Part shown: piece by piece, positions 45,745 to 56,100 of the stretch
Position numbering within the stretch: the first letter of the stretch is position 1
How the letters are laid out: each line of letters begins with the position of its first letter
NCBI RefSeq assembly: GCF_014287795.1
Contig: NZ_JACOON010000005.1
Location: 124,001 to 188,000, forward strand
Reading direction: 5' to 3'
Length of the DNA stretch: 64,000 nt
Origin: Christensenella tenuis
GTDB taxonomy: Bacteria; Bacillota; Clostridia; Christensenellales; Christensenellaceae
The notes under the pieces: generated by a model
Database searches by the model: none
What the model saw: the letters and a program-made list of their open reading frames with translations, nothing else
Told to the model about the DNA's origin: nothing
Made by a program: the position numbers and the translations under genes

Positions 45745-47128
45745 GTTCGTTTCCGCCCAAAAACAAAAATTCGTCGCAATTTCCGATGATAGATTCCCAT
45801 TGCTTTTCAAACAGGGCTTTGAGCTGCGCGATGTTTTGCAGGATGATCGACACGGATACCTCGCGCGAGCGCATGGTCGCAAGCAGCTTGTCAAACTCAT
45901 CGGGTAGGGCAACATTCGCAAATTCGTCCATCATGCAATGCACATGGACGGGAAGCTGCCCGCCGTGCTCTCTGTCCGCGAGATAAAACAGTTCCTGAAA
46001 AAGCTGCGTATACATCATGCCAATGATAAAATTTAAACTGCTGTCATTGTCCGGTATAAGCGCGAACAGCGCGGTCTTTCTCTTGCCGACAGAGGGTAGG
46101 TCAAGCTCGTCATGCGTCACGAGGGACGCGATCTGCGGGATATTGAATTTTTCCAGACGGACGCCCAGCGATACCAATATAGATTTGGCAGTCTTGCCCG
46201 CCGCCATTTTGAAAATATGGTACTGCTTGACGGCAAGGTGGTCGGGATCGCGCATTGCAAGGCGTTCAAAGAGTTCATCCAGAACGCTTGCATATTCCTC
46301 ATCTTCCTCCCGCACTTCCGCTGCCGCGAGCATTTCCATCACCATCGGGAAATTTTGCTCTTCGGGCGGGGCTTCGTTTCTGAGATAGAGGATCAGCGCT
46401 TCCAGCAAAGCGGTCTCCGCGCGTTCCCAAAAGGGATCGTTGGAATTGGAGCCTTTAGGCGTAGTATTGCGGATCAGATTGTTTACCAGCTTCAGCACGT
46501 CTTTCTCGTCGCGGAGGTAGGCAAACGGGTTATACCCGTGGCTTTTCTCCATATTGATGAAATCCAGAACACGGATAATATATCCCTGCTGTTCAAGCAG
46601 CTTTCCGGTATCCCGCAAAATTTCTCCCTTGCAGTCCAGCACTACGAAAGACGTGTTTCCCTGCATGATGTTCGGCTTGGCATAGAACCGTGTTTTACCG
46701 GCTCCGCTGCCGCCGACCACGAGCACATTGAGATTGCGCCTGTGCCTGCGTCCGTCAAGTCCGATCCGCGCATTTTGTGTGAGAATAATATTGTCCGCAA
46801 AAGTTTTATCCGCATATTTTTTGGACAATAAGCGGGCGTCCCCCAGCTTTGCGGAACCGTGTTCCTCACCCCTGCGGTAATTGCGCCGTGTAGACAGGAA
46901 AATGCCGATACACAACCCGTAAATGAGCAGGAAAATGAGGATTGCGCGGGGCGTATCATCGCACCATGCCACGCGGAACGGATGCGCCATTCCTGCCGCA
47001 AGTCCTCTTATGATCCCGATCAATCCGTTGGATAAAAAAGGGGCGGCTATAACAGCCGCCCATACGACAAAAGCGCATCCGATCCCAATCAGAATCAGGC
47101 GCGTATTCCGGGATTCATTCGGGTTCAT
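45745..47128 (-). CDS. virD4: VirD4 type IV coupling protein, exon 1
   Basis: About 461 residues of the spliced protein. Two N-terminal membrane spans, Walker A VVGGSGAGKTRFY (about 141), Walker B HCMMDEFANV (about 401), and LLATMRSREVSVSIILQN. It brings the relaxase-DNA complex to the channel. ATG 47128 follows GGAG at good spacing; a longer TTG frame to 47176 has none. The coding sequence is interrupted after GGAAACGAAC by the intron; without splicing, translation would end nine bases of sense later. Confidence 0.92.
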
Positions 47129-47188
47129 CGTCGTTATCTCCGGATTGCTCTTTTTCCGCCCTTCCGAGCGATTCAATACACTGTATCA

Positions 47189-47371
47189 TTATCTATGCGC
47201 CTCCGTTTTTTTCTTCTGTTTTTTTGCAGGAGCGTCGATGACGGTCAAAAGGGTATCGTCCACAAATCCCGTATCGCGTCCTTGTGCCATGAGTTCGTTC
47301 CGTGTGTCGTTCAGGGAAGCTATGATAAGCCTGCGTTCATATTCGTCTACCTCGATCAGCCGTTTTTCCAT
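47189..47371 (-). CDS. Small conserved element protein
   Basis: 60 residues starting MEKRLIEVDEYERRLIIASL, entirely helical, with a Lys-rich end (KKQKKKTEAHR). GAGGTGAG precedes the ATG at 47371. It is the usual small gene between PcfB-region genes and virD4; function unknown. Confidence 0.7.
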   Translation of the reverse strand: MEKRLIEVDEYERRLIIASLNDTRNELMAQGRDTGFVDDTLLTVIDAPAKKQKKKTEAHR

Positions 47372-47375
47372 ACGC

Positions 47376-48227
47376 TCACCTCGCGGGCTGTTCTTTTTGC
47401 CTGCGTAGTTCTGCATACAGGGTGCGGTCTATGCGGTCAATCGTATCGTTTGCCGCTTTATGGATCTGGCTCATCGCAAGCCGTTTGTCCTGTGTTTCAA
47501 GCTGCGCATATTCCTGCGGTATCTGATCCGGCAGGGGCGCGGAGACTCCAAACCGTTTACAAGTAACTGCTGCGGCACAGCCGCATGAAAATGGGGCGAG
47601 ATTATGTTCCGCACGGGCAAGCTCCCGCGCGATACAGAAAAAGAGTTTGTTCCCATCAAGGCCGCGTGCCACTTCCACCGCCTTGTTTTCTTCCGAATAG
47701 ACGGCTCCTGCATTTTGATCTAAAGAATCAGACAGCCGTACCGGAACGGGCGTACCTGTCATAAGGGCTTTGAGTTTGGATTTGATTGGCATGGACTTGG
47801 TCGCGCGTTCCGGTACTTTCCGTCCATACGTTTGGGATACGTCAAAACACCGCTCCACCTTGTATCCCATCGCCATTGTTCCGTCCTCACGCTCATATTC
47901 CTTATCCTGCTTGAATTGCTTGATGGCGCTGCGCCCTTGTCCTTTTCGTATTCCTCGTTCCCGTTCCGCCCATTCCTCCGCGGTCAGGATATATGTAGCT
48001 TTGGGATTTTGCGCCATCGCAAGGAGGGTATTGCCTACCGATGTTTTTCCGAGCCGCGCCTGCATTTCCAGATACTCGCCTAACTGTTTTGGATCGGAGA
48101 ATACCCGCTCCGTCATATCTTCTACGGTCTGGTGCAGTTCATCCCGTTCCTGCTGTTTGTATGCGGCATATTCCTCTTTGGAATACTGCTGTTCTTGCTT
48201 TTCCAGCAATTCGTCAAAATTTTCCAT
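47376..48227 (-). CDS. Element protein with ArdC/metallopeptidase-like C-terminal part, tentative
   Basis: 283 residues. The N-terminal third is coiled and charged (ELLEKQEQQYSKEEYAAYKQ). The C-terminal part (SEENKAVEVARGLDGNKLFFCIARELARAEHN) resembles the antirestriction/peptidase-like modules of conjugative elements, but the HExxH zinc motif is replaced by ARELARAEH, so it is probably non-catalytic. Family assignment is uncertain. It lies 5 nt after pcfB and 4 nt before the 60-residue gene. Confidence 0.6.
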   Translation of the reverse strand: MENFDELLEKQEQQYSKEEYAAYKQQERDELHQTVEDMTERVFSDPKQLGEYLEMQARLGKTSVGNTLLAMAQNPKATYILTAEEWAERERGIRKGQGRSAIKQFKQDKEYEREDGTMAMGYKVERCFDVSQTYGRKVPERATKSMPIKSKLKALMTGTPVPVRLSDSLDQNAGAVYSEENKAVEVARGLDGNKLFFCIARELARAEHNLAPFSCGCAAAVTCKRFGVSAPLPDQIPQEYAQLETQDKRLAMSQIHKAANDTIDRIDRTLYAELRRQKEQPAR

Positions 48228-48232
48228 TCGTT

Positions 48233-49036
48233 TTACCTCGCTTTTCCTTTGGATTTTCTCTTTCGTTTCGGCTGCCTGTGGGCGGTCTGCCGGAGAATTG
48301 CTTTCTGCGGCTGTTTTTCCGCCTGAACCTTTGCTTTGCGCTCTTCGCGCAGCTCCTTTATTTGACTGCGGACGGACGGTTTCCGCTCAATATCCTCCGC
48401 TGCGGTATTGTCTTTGTTCTCGGAGATAGGCGCGGACGGACTTGAGTTTTCCGTTCTCTGTTTCTCCGCCCCCGCCATCGTAGGGTTTTCCTGTGATACT
48501 TCCTCCGGCTGTTTTTGTCCCTGTTCTTTTGGGGAGCCTTCCAACATTTCATCGAGCGTATCGTTGTCGATGGTATGCGTATCCTGCGGCGGCGTTTCAC
48601 GTTCCTCTGCCGGAGCGTTTTCCTGCGCTTTGCGCTTTTCCAGAATATCTTCCCGTATTTTGTCTACCTCTACGGTGGATAAGGCGAACCGTTCTGCGAT
48701 CCGGTTGACCTTTGCCGCGTCGTTTGCGTTGACCACAACGTCAACGAGGCCGTCCGGCTGTTTTCTGTTGATGACCGCCGCATACAACACGCCGTATTTC
48801 CGGGCTTCCTCTGCAAAGACCTTCATATCTTCGCTCCTGATAACGAATACCTTGGTCGGCTTTCCGTTGAACGCACGCATCCGCGTCCGCCCTCTGGTGC
48901 GTTTTTGACTCTTTGAGGCCGCGATGAGGAACGCTGCAAGGGAAAGCGCCGCCTTTCCCGCGATATTTGCCGCTACTTCAACGCCGCGTACCGTCATGTT
49001 CACGACCTGATCCGCCGCGTCTCCTGAATGGTTCAT
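48233..49036 (-). CDS. pcfB: PcfB-family protein (DUF3801)
   Basis: 267 residues. The PcfB core (about 1-140; VVNMTVRGVEVAANIAGKAALSL, KVFVIRSEDMKVFAEEARKYGVLYAAV) is followed by a charged low-complexity tail. PcfB of pCF10 links relaxase and coupling protein. AAAAGGAG precedes the ATG; it overlaps the relaxase 3' end by 59 bp, in keeping with coordinated synthesis. Confidence 0.9.
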   Translation of the reverse strand: MNHSGDAADQVVNMTVRGVEVAANIAGKAALSLAAFLIAASKSQKRTRGRTRMRAFNGKPTKVFVIRSEDMKVFAEEARKYGVLYAAVINRKQPDGLVDVVVNANDAAKVNRIAERFALSTVEVDKIREDILEKRKAQENAPAEERETPPQDTHTIDNDTLDEMLEGSPKEQGQKQPEEVSQENPTMAGAEKQRTENSSPSAPISENKDNTAAEDIERKPSVRSQIKELREERKAKVQAEKQPQKAILRQTAHRQPKRKRKSKGKAR

Positions 49037-50405
49037 GCTTTATCATCTCCTTTTTGCGTTCTGCATGGATCTTTTCTATGGTTTCCCGCAAGCGGTCTGC
49101 CCGTGCGGGGATCTCACCGCATAGCCGCACCTCCTTTCTGTATTGCCCGAGCAGGGAAGCGATCTCCCGCAGCCTGCCGGATAATTCTTTGTCGCGTTCC
49201 GGCGTGGTGTTTGTGCGCCGCCGTTCGTTCCTGATGTCCGTCCGTTCGGACAATAAGGCGGTAATGTCTTTCTGCCGCCGCGCTTTATGTGCCTCAAGGC
49301 TCGAAACGGTTTCGAGCTTGTATCTGTTTAAAAATTTTGCATGACCGGACAGTTTATCTATCTGCCGCAGATCCTCCCGCAGGAGGTATGGAGCACTCGG
49401 AACATGGGGAGCCTGCCGCAGTTTGTGGAGATAGTAATAATACAGGGCGCGGAGGCCCCGCCATGTGATGCGGTGGGAAAGAACAAAGAGGCCGAGGTAC
49501 CGTCTGCGGGGGATCGTTTGCTTTGCCGGGGCGTATTCTTGTTTTTGCTGGCGCAGGATGCGCGCGCGGATCGCTTCTTCCGTATATTGCTGTCCTAAGC
49601 TGCGGAGCCGCACAAAACGTTCTTTGCCGGGAGGACGCACCGCCATGTGTTTCACGCCTGTTTTGACCTCATACCCCATATCCCGCAGGGCACGGAGGAA
49701 AGCGGGGAAGCTCATTGCCGCCATGACAGCCTTGTCCACATCCCTGCGGACCGCGCTTCTCCATGTCGGCCTGCCTTCCTGCTCCGCTTTCCATTCCATA
49801 TAATGTTTCCGGCCTGCATATTTGGGCTGGATGACGGAAAGGGAGTATTCCCGGCAAAGTTCATCCGATGTCCGCCGCATGAGCGCATAGCTCGCCTTAT
49901 TGTCGTAATACCGTTTCCCGTCCTTGAACGACACGGAATTGAGCACAAAATGATTATGAATACACCTGGCATTGAGATGTGTCGCCACAATAACTTCAAA
50001 CCTATCGCCCCATAGCCGCCGCGCAAGCTCCACGCCTATTTTGTGCGCAAGCTCCGACGTTACCTCTCCCGGCGCGAAACTCTGGTAACCGTGGTATGCG
50101 GCGATCCCATCTTCCTTTTTCCATTGTTTTTTGGTGAGTATCATCTCCTTCCGGGCGGTTTGCTTGGCGCAGTTGATACTTGATACAAAATATTGCTGCT
50201 CCGTTTTAGCGTCTTCTGTCGCGTATTCGATCACGTCCGCAAGTCCGCGCGCCTGCGCCTGCCGCATAGCTTCCTCCATTACGTCTGTCATATCTGCGCT
50301 GTTTGTTTTGCCCCAATCCGGATTTTTCGTTTTTTCCGGGTTCTCCGCATAGCCGAGCACATGGTCGAGCCTGCCGCGGATATCCCAAATTGCCGTTGCT
50401 GCCAT
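48978..50405 (-). CDS. mobA: MobP-type relaxase
   Basis: 475 residues. Relaxase domain with the metal-binding motif CIHNHFVLNSV (about residue 150), preceded by HLNAR; candidate nucleophile tyrosines lie near the N terminus (LGYAENP). The C-terminal half is long, basic and coiled. It nicks oriT and pilots the strand. Its ATG overlaps the mobC stop by one base. Confidence 0.9.
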   Translation of the reverse strand: MAATAIWDIRGRLDHVLGYAENPEKTKNPDWGKTNSADMTDVMEEAMRQAQARGLADVIEYATEDAKTEQQYFVSSINCAKQTARKEMILTKKQWKKEDGIAAYHGYQSFAPGEVTSELAHKIGVELARRLWGDRFEVIVATHLNARCIHNHFVLNSVSFKDGKRYYDNKASYALMRRTSDELCREYSLSVIQPKYAGRKHYMEWKAEQEGRPTWRSAVRRDVDKAVMAAMSFPAFLRALRDMGYEVKTGVKHMAVRPPGKERFVRLRSLGQQYTEEAIRARILRQQKQEYAPAKQTIPRRRYLGLFVLSHRITWRGLRALYYYYLHKLRQAPHVPSAPYLLREDLRQIDKLSGHAKFLNRYKLETVSSLEAHKARRQKDITALLSERTDIRNERRRTNTTPERDKELSGRLREIASLLGQYRKEVRLCGEIPARADRLRETIEKIHAERKKEMIKHEPFRRRGGSGREHDGTRR

Positions 50406-50776
50406 TACGTCATTTTGTCCGGGAGTACGACCGCTTCGCGTATTTTGACGATGCTGTTAAAAAGCCGATTGGCATTTTCCGCGTATTCTTCGGCAAGAAA
50501 AAAGCCCGTTGCATTGGCACGGGCGGCGATCTGATTCATACGGTTTCCAATGGCGCGCAGTTCCTTTGTCATAGTATAGAAATCTGCGGACGGCGGCTCC
50601 CGGGGCACATATCCCATAATGAGAGAACGGAGATACGCCGCCTGAGAAAATTTGGATTTTGCGGCATTTTGTTTCAACATTCTGCATTCCGTTTCGTTAA
50701 CGCGGAAAATTACTTGTATGTTTCGTTTCAGCGTAGTGATCCACCTCCTTATTTTCTGCAACAAAAAAGCAGCCAT
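50405..50776 (-). CDS. mobC: MobC-family relaxosome protein
   Basis: Up to 123 residues with the ribbon-helix-helix/MobC pattern (VIFRVNETECRMLKQNAAKS, SQAAYLRSLIMGYVPRE, ELRAIGNRMNQIAARANATG). It opens oriT with the relaxase. The start is uncertain: the ATG at 50776 lacks a ribosome site, while AGGAGG lies 30 nt inside the frame before KRNIQVIF, where only a rare start codon is available. Confidence 0.88.
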   Translation of the reverse strand: MAAFLLQKIRRWITTLKRNIQVIFRVNETECRMLKQNAAKSKFSQAAYLRSLIMGYVPREPPSADFYTMTKELRAIGNRMNQIAARANATGFFLAEEYAENANRLFNSIVKIREAVVLPDKMT

Positions 50777-50818
50777 ATTTTATGGCTGCCTCAGGTACTG
50801 TTTAGCAGTATAGAATTG

Positions 50819-51196
50819 TTATATCTCGTGATCCAGTAACCAACTTAAAAGCTCTTCGTCGTTCATTGTGCCAGCAGCAATCCTTAATCCTATGTGTATC
50901 AGATCATCATCTTCACAGTCGATCTTTATTTCGTTTATCTCAAGAAAAGACAGCATTGCCATAATCCCTGCACGCTTATTGCCATCCACAAAAGGATGGT
51001 TAGAAATTAGAGAGTATCCGAGCCTCGCCGCCTTACGTTCAATCGTGGGATAAACATATATGCCGTCAAAAGTTTGGAACGGAGAATTGATTGCAGATTC
51101 AAACAGATTTTCATCCCGCAGGCCATCGCACCCGCCTGTTTCCTCTATCAGCATTTTATGCAGCAATTTGATTTGTTCTCCTGTCAAACGCTTCAT
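50819..51196 (-). CDS. doc: Doc-type Fic toxin
   Basis: 125 residues with the Doc/Fic loop HPFVDGNKRAG (about residues 67-77). Doc phosphorylates EF-Tu and stops translation. Its ATG overlaps the stop of the antitoxin gene by 4 bp (ATGA), the standard order phd-doc. It should help maintain the element. Confidence 0.93.
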   Translation of the reverse strand: MKRLTGEQIKLLHKMLIEETGGCDGLRDENLFESAINSPFQTFDGIYVYPTIERKAARLGYSLISNHPFVDGNKRAGIMAMLSFLEINEIKIDCEDDDLIHIGLRIAAGTMNDEELLSWLLDHEI

Positions 51197-51435
51197 TTTG
51201 CGAGTTCCTCAAAGGCATGTCGGTTTTTCTCCAGAATTCTGCGCCCGATTTTTTCGACGTCTTCTGTCGACGCCGCTTCTTCTTTTTGAAATTGGCTAAT
51301 CTCCATTAAAACGTATTTGGGAGCATTATTTTTCAGAATCACCGCTGCGCCGTTTTCATCTACCATTCGGGCAACACGGGAAAAATTCTGATTCGCTTCC
51401 GAAATAGATACAAGGTTATTTGTATTGACATTCAT
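51193..51435 (-). CDS. phd: Phd/YefM-type antitoxin
   Basis: 80 residues: N-terminal DNA-binding Phd fold (NLVSISEANQNFSRVARMVDENGAAVILKNNAPKYVLM, written as two adjacent strands and helices) and a helical tail that would neutralise Doc. The ATG at 51435 follows GGAGGTGAG. Confidence 0.9.
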   Translation of the reverse strand: MNVNTNNLVSISEANQNFSRVARMVDENGAAVILKNNAPKYVLMEISQFQKEEAASTEDVEKIGRRILEKNRHAFEELAK

Positions 51436-51480
51436 CGTTCTCACCTCCATTTATATTATACCCACATTTTAGGATAAATA

Positions 51481-51590
51481 CAACCTAAATTGTGCAATGG
51501 GGTATAAGGGCCTCCCCTTACAAGCGAATCATGATGGCGAATGCTATCATGATTCAGTGCTTGGTAGGACAGCGCAGGCGCGCTGTCCCG
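51481..51590. other. Hairpin-rich candidate oriT
   Basis: A gene-free gap next to the mobilisation block holds three inverted repeats: AAGGG-CCTT around 51506-51520, a perfect 10-bp GAATCATGAT/ATCATGATTC (51526-51535, 51546-51555) and a perfect 9-bp GGACAGCGC/GCGCTGTCC (51567-51588). The GC-rich last one could also be a terminator of the genes at 51613-53170. Confidence 0.45.
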
Positions 51591-51612
51591 ATCCCTGCCG
51601 AAAAGAAAACAT

Positions 51613-51969
51613 CTATCCGCGCGGTGTTTTGGGTCCGGTATATTCAGATACTTCTTTAAGTCCGTCAAAGGTCACGGTCACGATCCCGAGCCGTTCTGCA
51701 AGCAATATCTCCTGTGTCATTTCTTCCGTGATATTGTTTCCGCACACGACCAGTATCCTGCAGCGCCGCAGCACCTCCAGCGACATATCCTGCCGCGCCT
51801 GTTTTTGGCTCGGGACCGTATTCGACAAGAAGGCTGCGAACATTACATTCGGACAGATGGGGATATATCCCAACCGGAACAAAGACTGTGAATATTCCTG
51901 TGTTTCCCGTACCGGGAAACCGTCCTTTTCAAACGGAGCACAAACATACGCAAATACCTTATTTTTCAT
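51613..51969 (-). CDS. DUF4406/nucleoside deoxyribosyltransferase-like protein
   Basis: 118 residues. VFAYVCAPFEKDG, ARQDMSLEVLRRCRILVVCGNNITEEM and GIVTVTFDG match the Rossmann-like family found in phages and conjugative elements. Substrate unknown. GGAGG precedes ATG 51969, which overlaps the preceding stop. Confidence 0.8.
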   Translation of the reverse strand: MKNKVFAYVCAPFEKDGFPVRETQEYSQSLFRLGYIPICPNVMFAAFLSNTVPSQKQARQDMSLEVLRRCRILVVCGNNITEEMTQEILLAERLGIVTVTFDGLKEVSEYTGPKTPRG

Positions 51970-52169
51970 CTTGCATCCTCCCGCGACAACTTTTTATGTG
52001 CTCTTTGCCCGTGAAATTCAACACCTGTAAAATGATCTGCATCCAAAATGTATTCGCCTCTATGCCATTGATCCGATACGAGCTGTTCGGCTTCCCGTCT
52101 GTCTGCGGCCGCTACCTTTACTGTCATGGACAATGTTTCGGTTATTGTTACCCTATATGGTTTTTTCAT
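51966..52169 (-). CDS. DpnD/PcfM-family protein
   Basis: 67 residues: YRVTITETLSMTVKVAAADR, EAEQLVSDQW, GEYILDADHFTGVEF, the complete family signature. Role unknown. Overlaps both neighbours by 4 bp, so it is translationally coupled. Confidence 0.88.
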   Translation of the reverse strand: MKKPYRVTITETLSMTVKVAAADRREAEQLVSDQWHRGEYILDADHFTGVEFHGQRAHKKLSREDAR

Positions 52170-53170
52170 CTGGCTGCCTCCCTTACAACATGATTTGACT
52201 GCCTTGTACGAATTTTAGATAATCCCTTGCTTTTCATCAGCATATCGTTATAATCCTTGCCACATTCCGGCGGATCGTATGTTACGGTATATCCGCTGTT
52301 TTCCAGCAATATCTGTATGGTGCGCGCCGCTCTTTGCCCCGCAAGGTCGCTATCGAGCCGCAGGGAAATATTGCGGATATTGCCGTTTTCTTTGAGAAAA
52401 CGGGCAAGGGCTGCTGGGAGCGGCGTTTCCCGTATCACTTCTTTTGGCTGGTAAACGCCGGATAAGGAGAGATAGTTTTCCTGCCTTATGTCTATGCCTT
52501 TCCTCATTCGTAGGGTTGCGAGAGACAGCAGGTCGATGGCGCTTTCACAAACATATACCGTATCGTTTTCAGACGGGAACGGGATGCGGAACGAATATTC
52601 CTTATTGCTTCCCTCTGCTTCCCGCATAAATGTCGAAGCAGGATCGCTGCTCCGCAGCATGGCATACCGTGCTGTACCCATATCGTCGTATCCGACGAAA
52701 CAACAATTTCCATACTTCCGTTCCTCATAAACCGTTCCTTTTTCCATACAAACACGAAGCAGGGCAGGGGAGATACCGCGTGCAGTGAGATAACGCACCA
52801 CCCGGTCGTTATTTATATTCCTCTCCGGAAGAATGAAAGGCGGCTTTGGTTTAGGTCTGCTTGTATATCTGGGCATCGGGGCAATATATTTTTCTTTGCC
52901 GCACAAGTGTTTCACCGCCTCAATAAATCCCATACCGCGTACTTTGATGAGGTAATCCAGCGCGCTTCTGCCGCCGATCCCGCGCGACCACCAAAACCAT
53001 TTTCCGTTGGAGATCTTCAGGCTGTCGTGCGTCCGGGTGCAGTAGATATTCCCAGATACCCGTACCAGTTCGTCCGGTTCATATTGACTCAAATACGAAA
53101 ACAAATCGGGACGTTTCGCCGCCTCGACCTGCTCCCGTGTTACAGGATGTACCTGTTTTGGTATTCCCAT
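52166..53170 (-). CDS. DUF3991/TOPRIM primase-like protein
   Basis: 334 residues. N-terminal zinc-ribbon/DUF3991 part (SLKISNGKWFWWSRGIGGRSALDYL), then a TOPRIM domain with the Glu in VYVCESAIDLLS and the D-x-D in ISLRLDSDLAGQRAA. It probably primes second-strand synthesis of transferred DNA. TGGAGGAAG precedes the ATG. Confidence 0.9.
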   Translation of the reverse strand: MGIPKQVHPVTREQVEAAKRPDLFSYLSQYEPDELVRVSGNIYCTRTHDSLKISNGKWFWWSRGIGGRSALDYLIKVRGMGFIEAVKHLCGKEKYIAPMPRYTSRPKPKPPFILPERNINNDRVVRYLTARGISPALLRVCMEKGTVYEERKYGNCCFVGYDDMGTARYAMLRSSDPASTFMREAEGSNKEYSFRIPFPSENDTVYVCESAIDLLSLATLRMRKGIDIRQENYLSLSGVYQPKEVIRETPLPAALARFLKENGNIRNISLRLDSDLAGQRAARTIQILLENSGYTVTYDPPECGKDYNDMLMKSKGLSKIRTRQSNHVVREAAR

Positions 53171-53184
53171 ATCGCTTCCTCCAT

Positions 53185-56100
53185 CTATCGTTGTATTTCC
53201 TGTGCCTTTTCCTGCGTTTCCTCCGGCGTCGTGTCCACCGCTTCGGGCGTCGTATCACCGAGATTGAGCAGTGCGTTTACTGCCGTGAGGCGTTCCGCTT
53301 TTTCTTTCAGCTCCTGTTCCTGCTTAAACGGCCTCCCGATCTCTTCTTTCGCGTTTTCCATCTGCCGCCGAAGCTCCTGCAATTTTTCCTCGTTGGCCTC
53401 GGCTCTGTCCGCGATTCCTTTCAGGGTATTCTCGATCCGCGTCATGTTTCCAAGCGCGTCCGCTCCAAGCTCTGTGACATGGGACATCGTTCCTTTGCAG
53501 TTCAGCTTGAAATGATGGTCAAACGTATCAAACGAAAGCAGCATTTTGAATCCCTTATACGTCCCGATCTCCCGTTCGTTTGAATCTTTTGCCCGTTTAC
53601 AGAGTTCCACGATTGCCGCGCCTGCCGCCGCTCTTTCCCTGAACAGTACGCCTTCTATCTCCATACCGGGGAAGTCCTCGCTCTGGTGCTGCCTGAGCAG
53701 CTCCATGTCCGCCTTAAGCCCCCGAACCGTTTCTTTCGTATGTTCGATCATCACAGGGTAATGTTTGGCCACTTTGTCCTCCAGTTCATATTTTCGGCTC
53801 AAATAATCCGATTGCAGCAGCCGCAGCCTGGATACAGCGATGTCGAGATCCATTTTCTCTTTGATGTAGGGATTGCCCGTTGCGAGCATTTTGACCTCCG
53901 CATAGGAAAGCGCGGTCTCGTCCACGTCTTCGCACGAGCGTACAGGAGCCTTTGAAGTCATGATCTGCCCAATATACTTCTGTTTGCTTTCTATGGTCTG
54001 CCACATATATGCGTCGAACGTATTCTCCGTCACATACCGGAAAATATCTACAGATTTATTGCTGTTTCCCTGCCGGATCGCGCGCCCTTCGCGCTGCTCG
54101 ATGTCTGCGGGGCGCCACGGTACATCGAGATGATGGAGCGCCGCAAGTCTGTCCTGGACGTTGGTCCCGGCGCCCATTTTAGAGGTCGATCCCATGAGGA
54201 TACGCACCTTTCCGCTCCGTACTTTGGAAAACAGGTCAATTTTTTTCGCGCCCGTATTCGCCTCGTGAATAAAGGCGATCTCATCGCGCGGTATGCCTTT
54301 GTTCAGAAGCTTTATCCGTATATCTTCGTAGACATTGGAAAAGCCGTTCGGCAGGGAATATACGCCGTTTTCGTCTTTGGTCAGTTCCAAAGCTCCCTGC
54401 GGCGTGGAAAGATCGGAAAACACAAGCTGCGTTCCTTTTTGATCCGCTGTGTCCCGGTACACTTTTAAGATATTTTCCACGCAGGCATTTATTTTGCTTT
54501 GCGGATCGTCCTCCAGCATAGAGTTTAAGATGCGCTGGTCAAGCGCGAGCTTGCGCCCGTCGTTGGTAATCTTCAGCATATTGTCTATTGTTGGATCCAT
54601 TTTTCCGCTCCGCACCACATCGGCACGATCTGCAAATTCCGCTACCATCTCTTTTTGAAAGTCGCTTGGCTTTGTCACTACCGTATGATAGTTTGCTTCC
54701 GGAACAGGCAAATCCAATGTGTCCGCCGTCCGTATATCCGCGCACTCCTTGAACATGGCAAGCAGTTCCGGCAGATTATAAAAGCGGGCGAACCGTGTGC
54801 GCAGCCTGTATCCCGTTCCTTCCGGTTTCAGTTCAAGCGCCGTTACGGTCTCGCCAAAGGTTGACGCCCATGCGTCAAAATGTACCAGATCATTTTTTTG
54901 AAGTAATGAATACTGGAGGTAGCGCTGCATGGTATACAGTTCCGTCATGCTGTTGCTGATCGGCGTACCCGTGGCAAATACAGTTCCCCGGCCTCCGGTG
55001 ATCTCATCCAGATACCGCGTCTTTCCAAAGAGGTCTGCGGATTTCTGCGCTTCCGTTTGGGAAAGCCCCGCTACATTGCGCATTTTAGTAAACAGAAACA
55101 GATTCTTGTAAAAATGCGCCTCGTCCACAAACAGCCTGTCCACGCCCAATTCCTCAAACGTTACGACGTCGTCTTTCCGGCTGGTATCCGTGAGCCTCAC
55201 AAGTTTGTCTTCCAGGCGTTTTTTGCTTTTTTCCATTTGCTTGATGGTAAAGCGTTCGCCGTTTGCCTCTTTCAGTTCCGCGATTCCGGCGACGATTTCG
55301 GCAATCTGTTCCTTGATCATCATGATCTGCCGTCTCATCGAAAGCGGTATCTTTTCAAACTGGGAATGTCCGATGATAACCGCGTCGTAATCCCCGGACG
55401 CGATACGCGCACAAAACTTTTTTCGGTTCGCTGTTTCAAAGTCTTTTTTCGTTGCCACAAGGATATTGGCCGATGGATAAAGCTGCAAAAATTCAGCGCC
55501 CCATTGTCCCGTCAGGTGGTTGGGTACGACAAACAGGCTCTTCTGACACAGCCCGAGCCGTTTGAGTTCCATTGCCGCGGCGGTCATCTCGTAGGTTTTG
55601 CCAGCACCCACGACGTGCGCGAGCAGGGTATTCCCGCCGTAGACCGTCCGCGCCACTGCGTTTAGTTGATGTTCTTTCAGCCGGATTTCCGGGTTCATGC
55701 CGGGAAACCTCAGATGACTCCCGTCATATTCCCGGGGACGAATGGCGTTGAGCTTTTCGTTATATATCCTGATAAGCGCGTCCCGCCTGTCTATATCCGC
55801 CCATACCCACTTGTGAAATTCGTCTTTGATCGTCTGCTGTTTCTGCTGTGCGATCATGGTCTGCTCCACATTCAGTACACGGCTTTCCGTTCCGTCCGGA
55901 GCGATGCGTTTATCAAAGACGCGCACGTCTTTCAGGTTAAGCGTCTCCTCGATGATCTTGTATGCTCCCACGCGCTTCGTCCCGTATGTATTGGTCACAG
56001 CAATGTTTTTATCGTCCCAGTTCTTATTTGAGATATTCCAAAGGGCGGTGGACGGGGAATACCGCACATGGATCTTGGTTTTGAGGTAAGGGGACGGCTT

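Noticed and set aside
51456..51668. A 70-codon frame in the gap after phd
   Set aside because: No ribosome site, runs through strong hairpins; better explained as a noncoding region.
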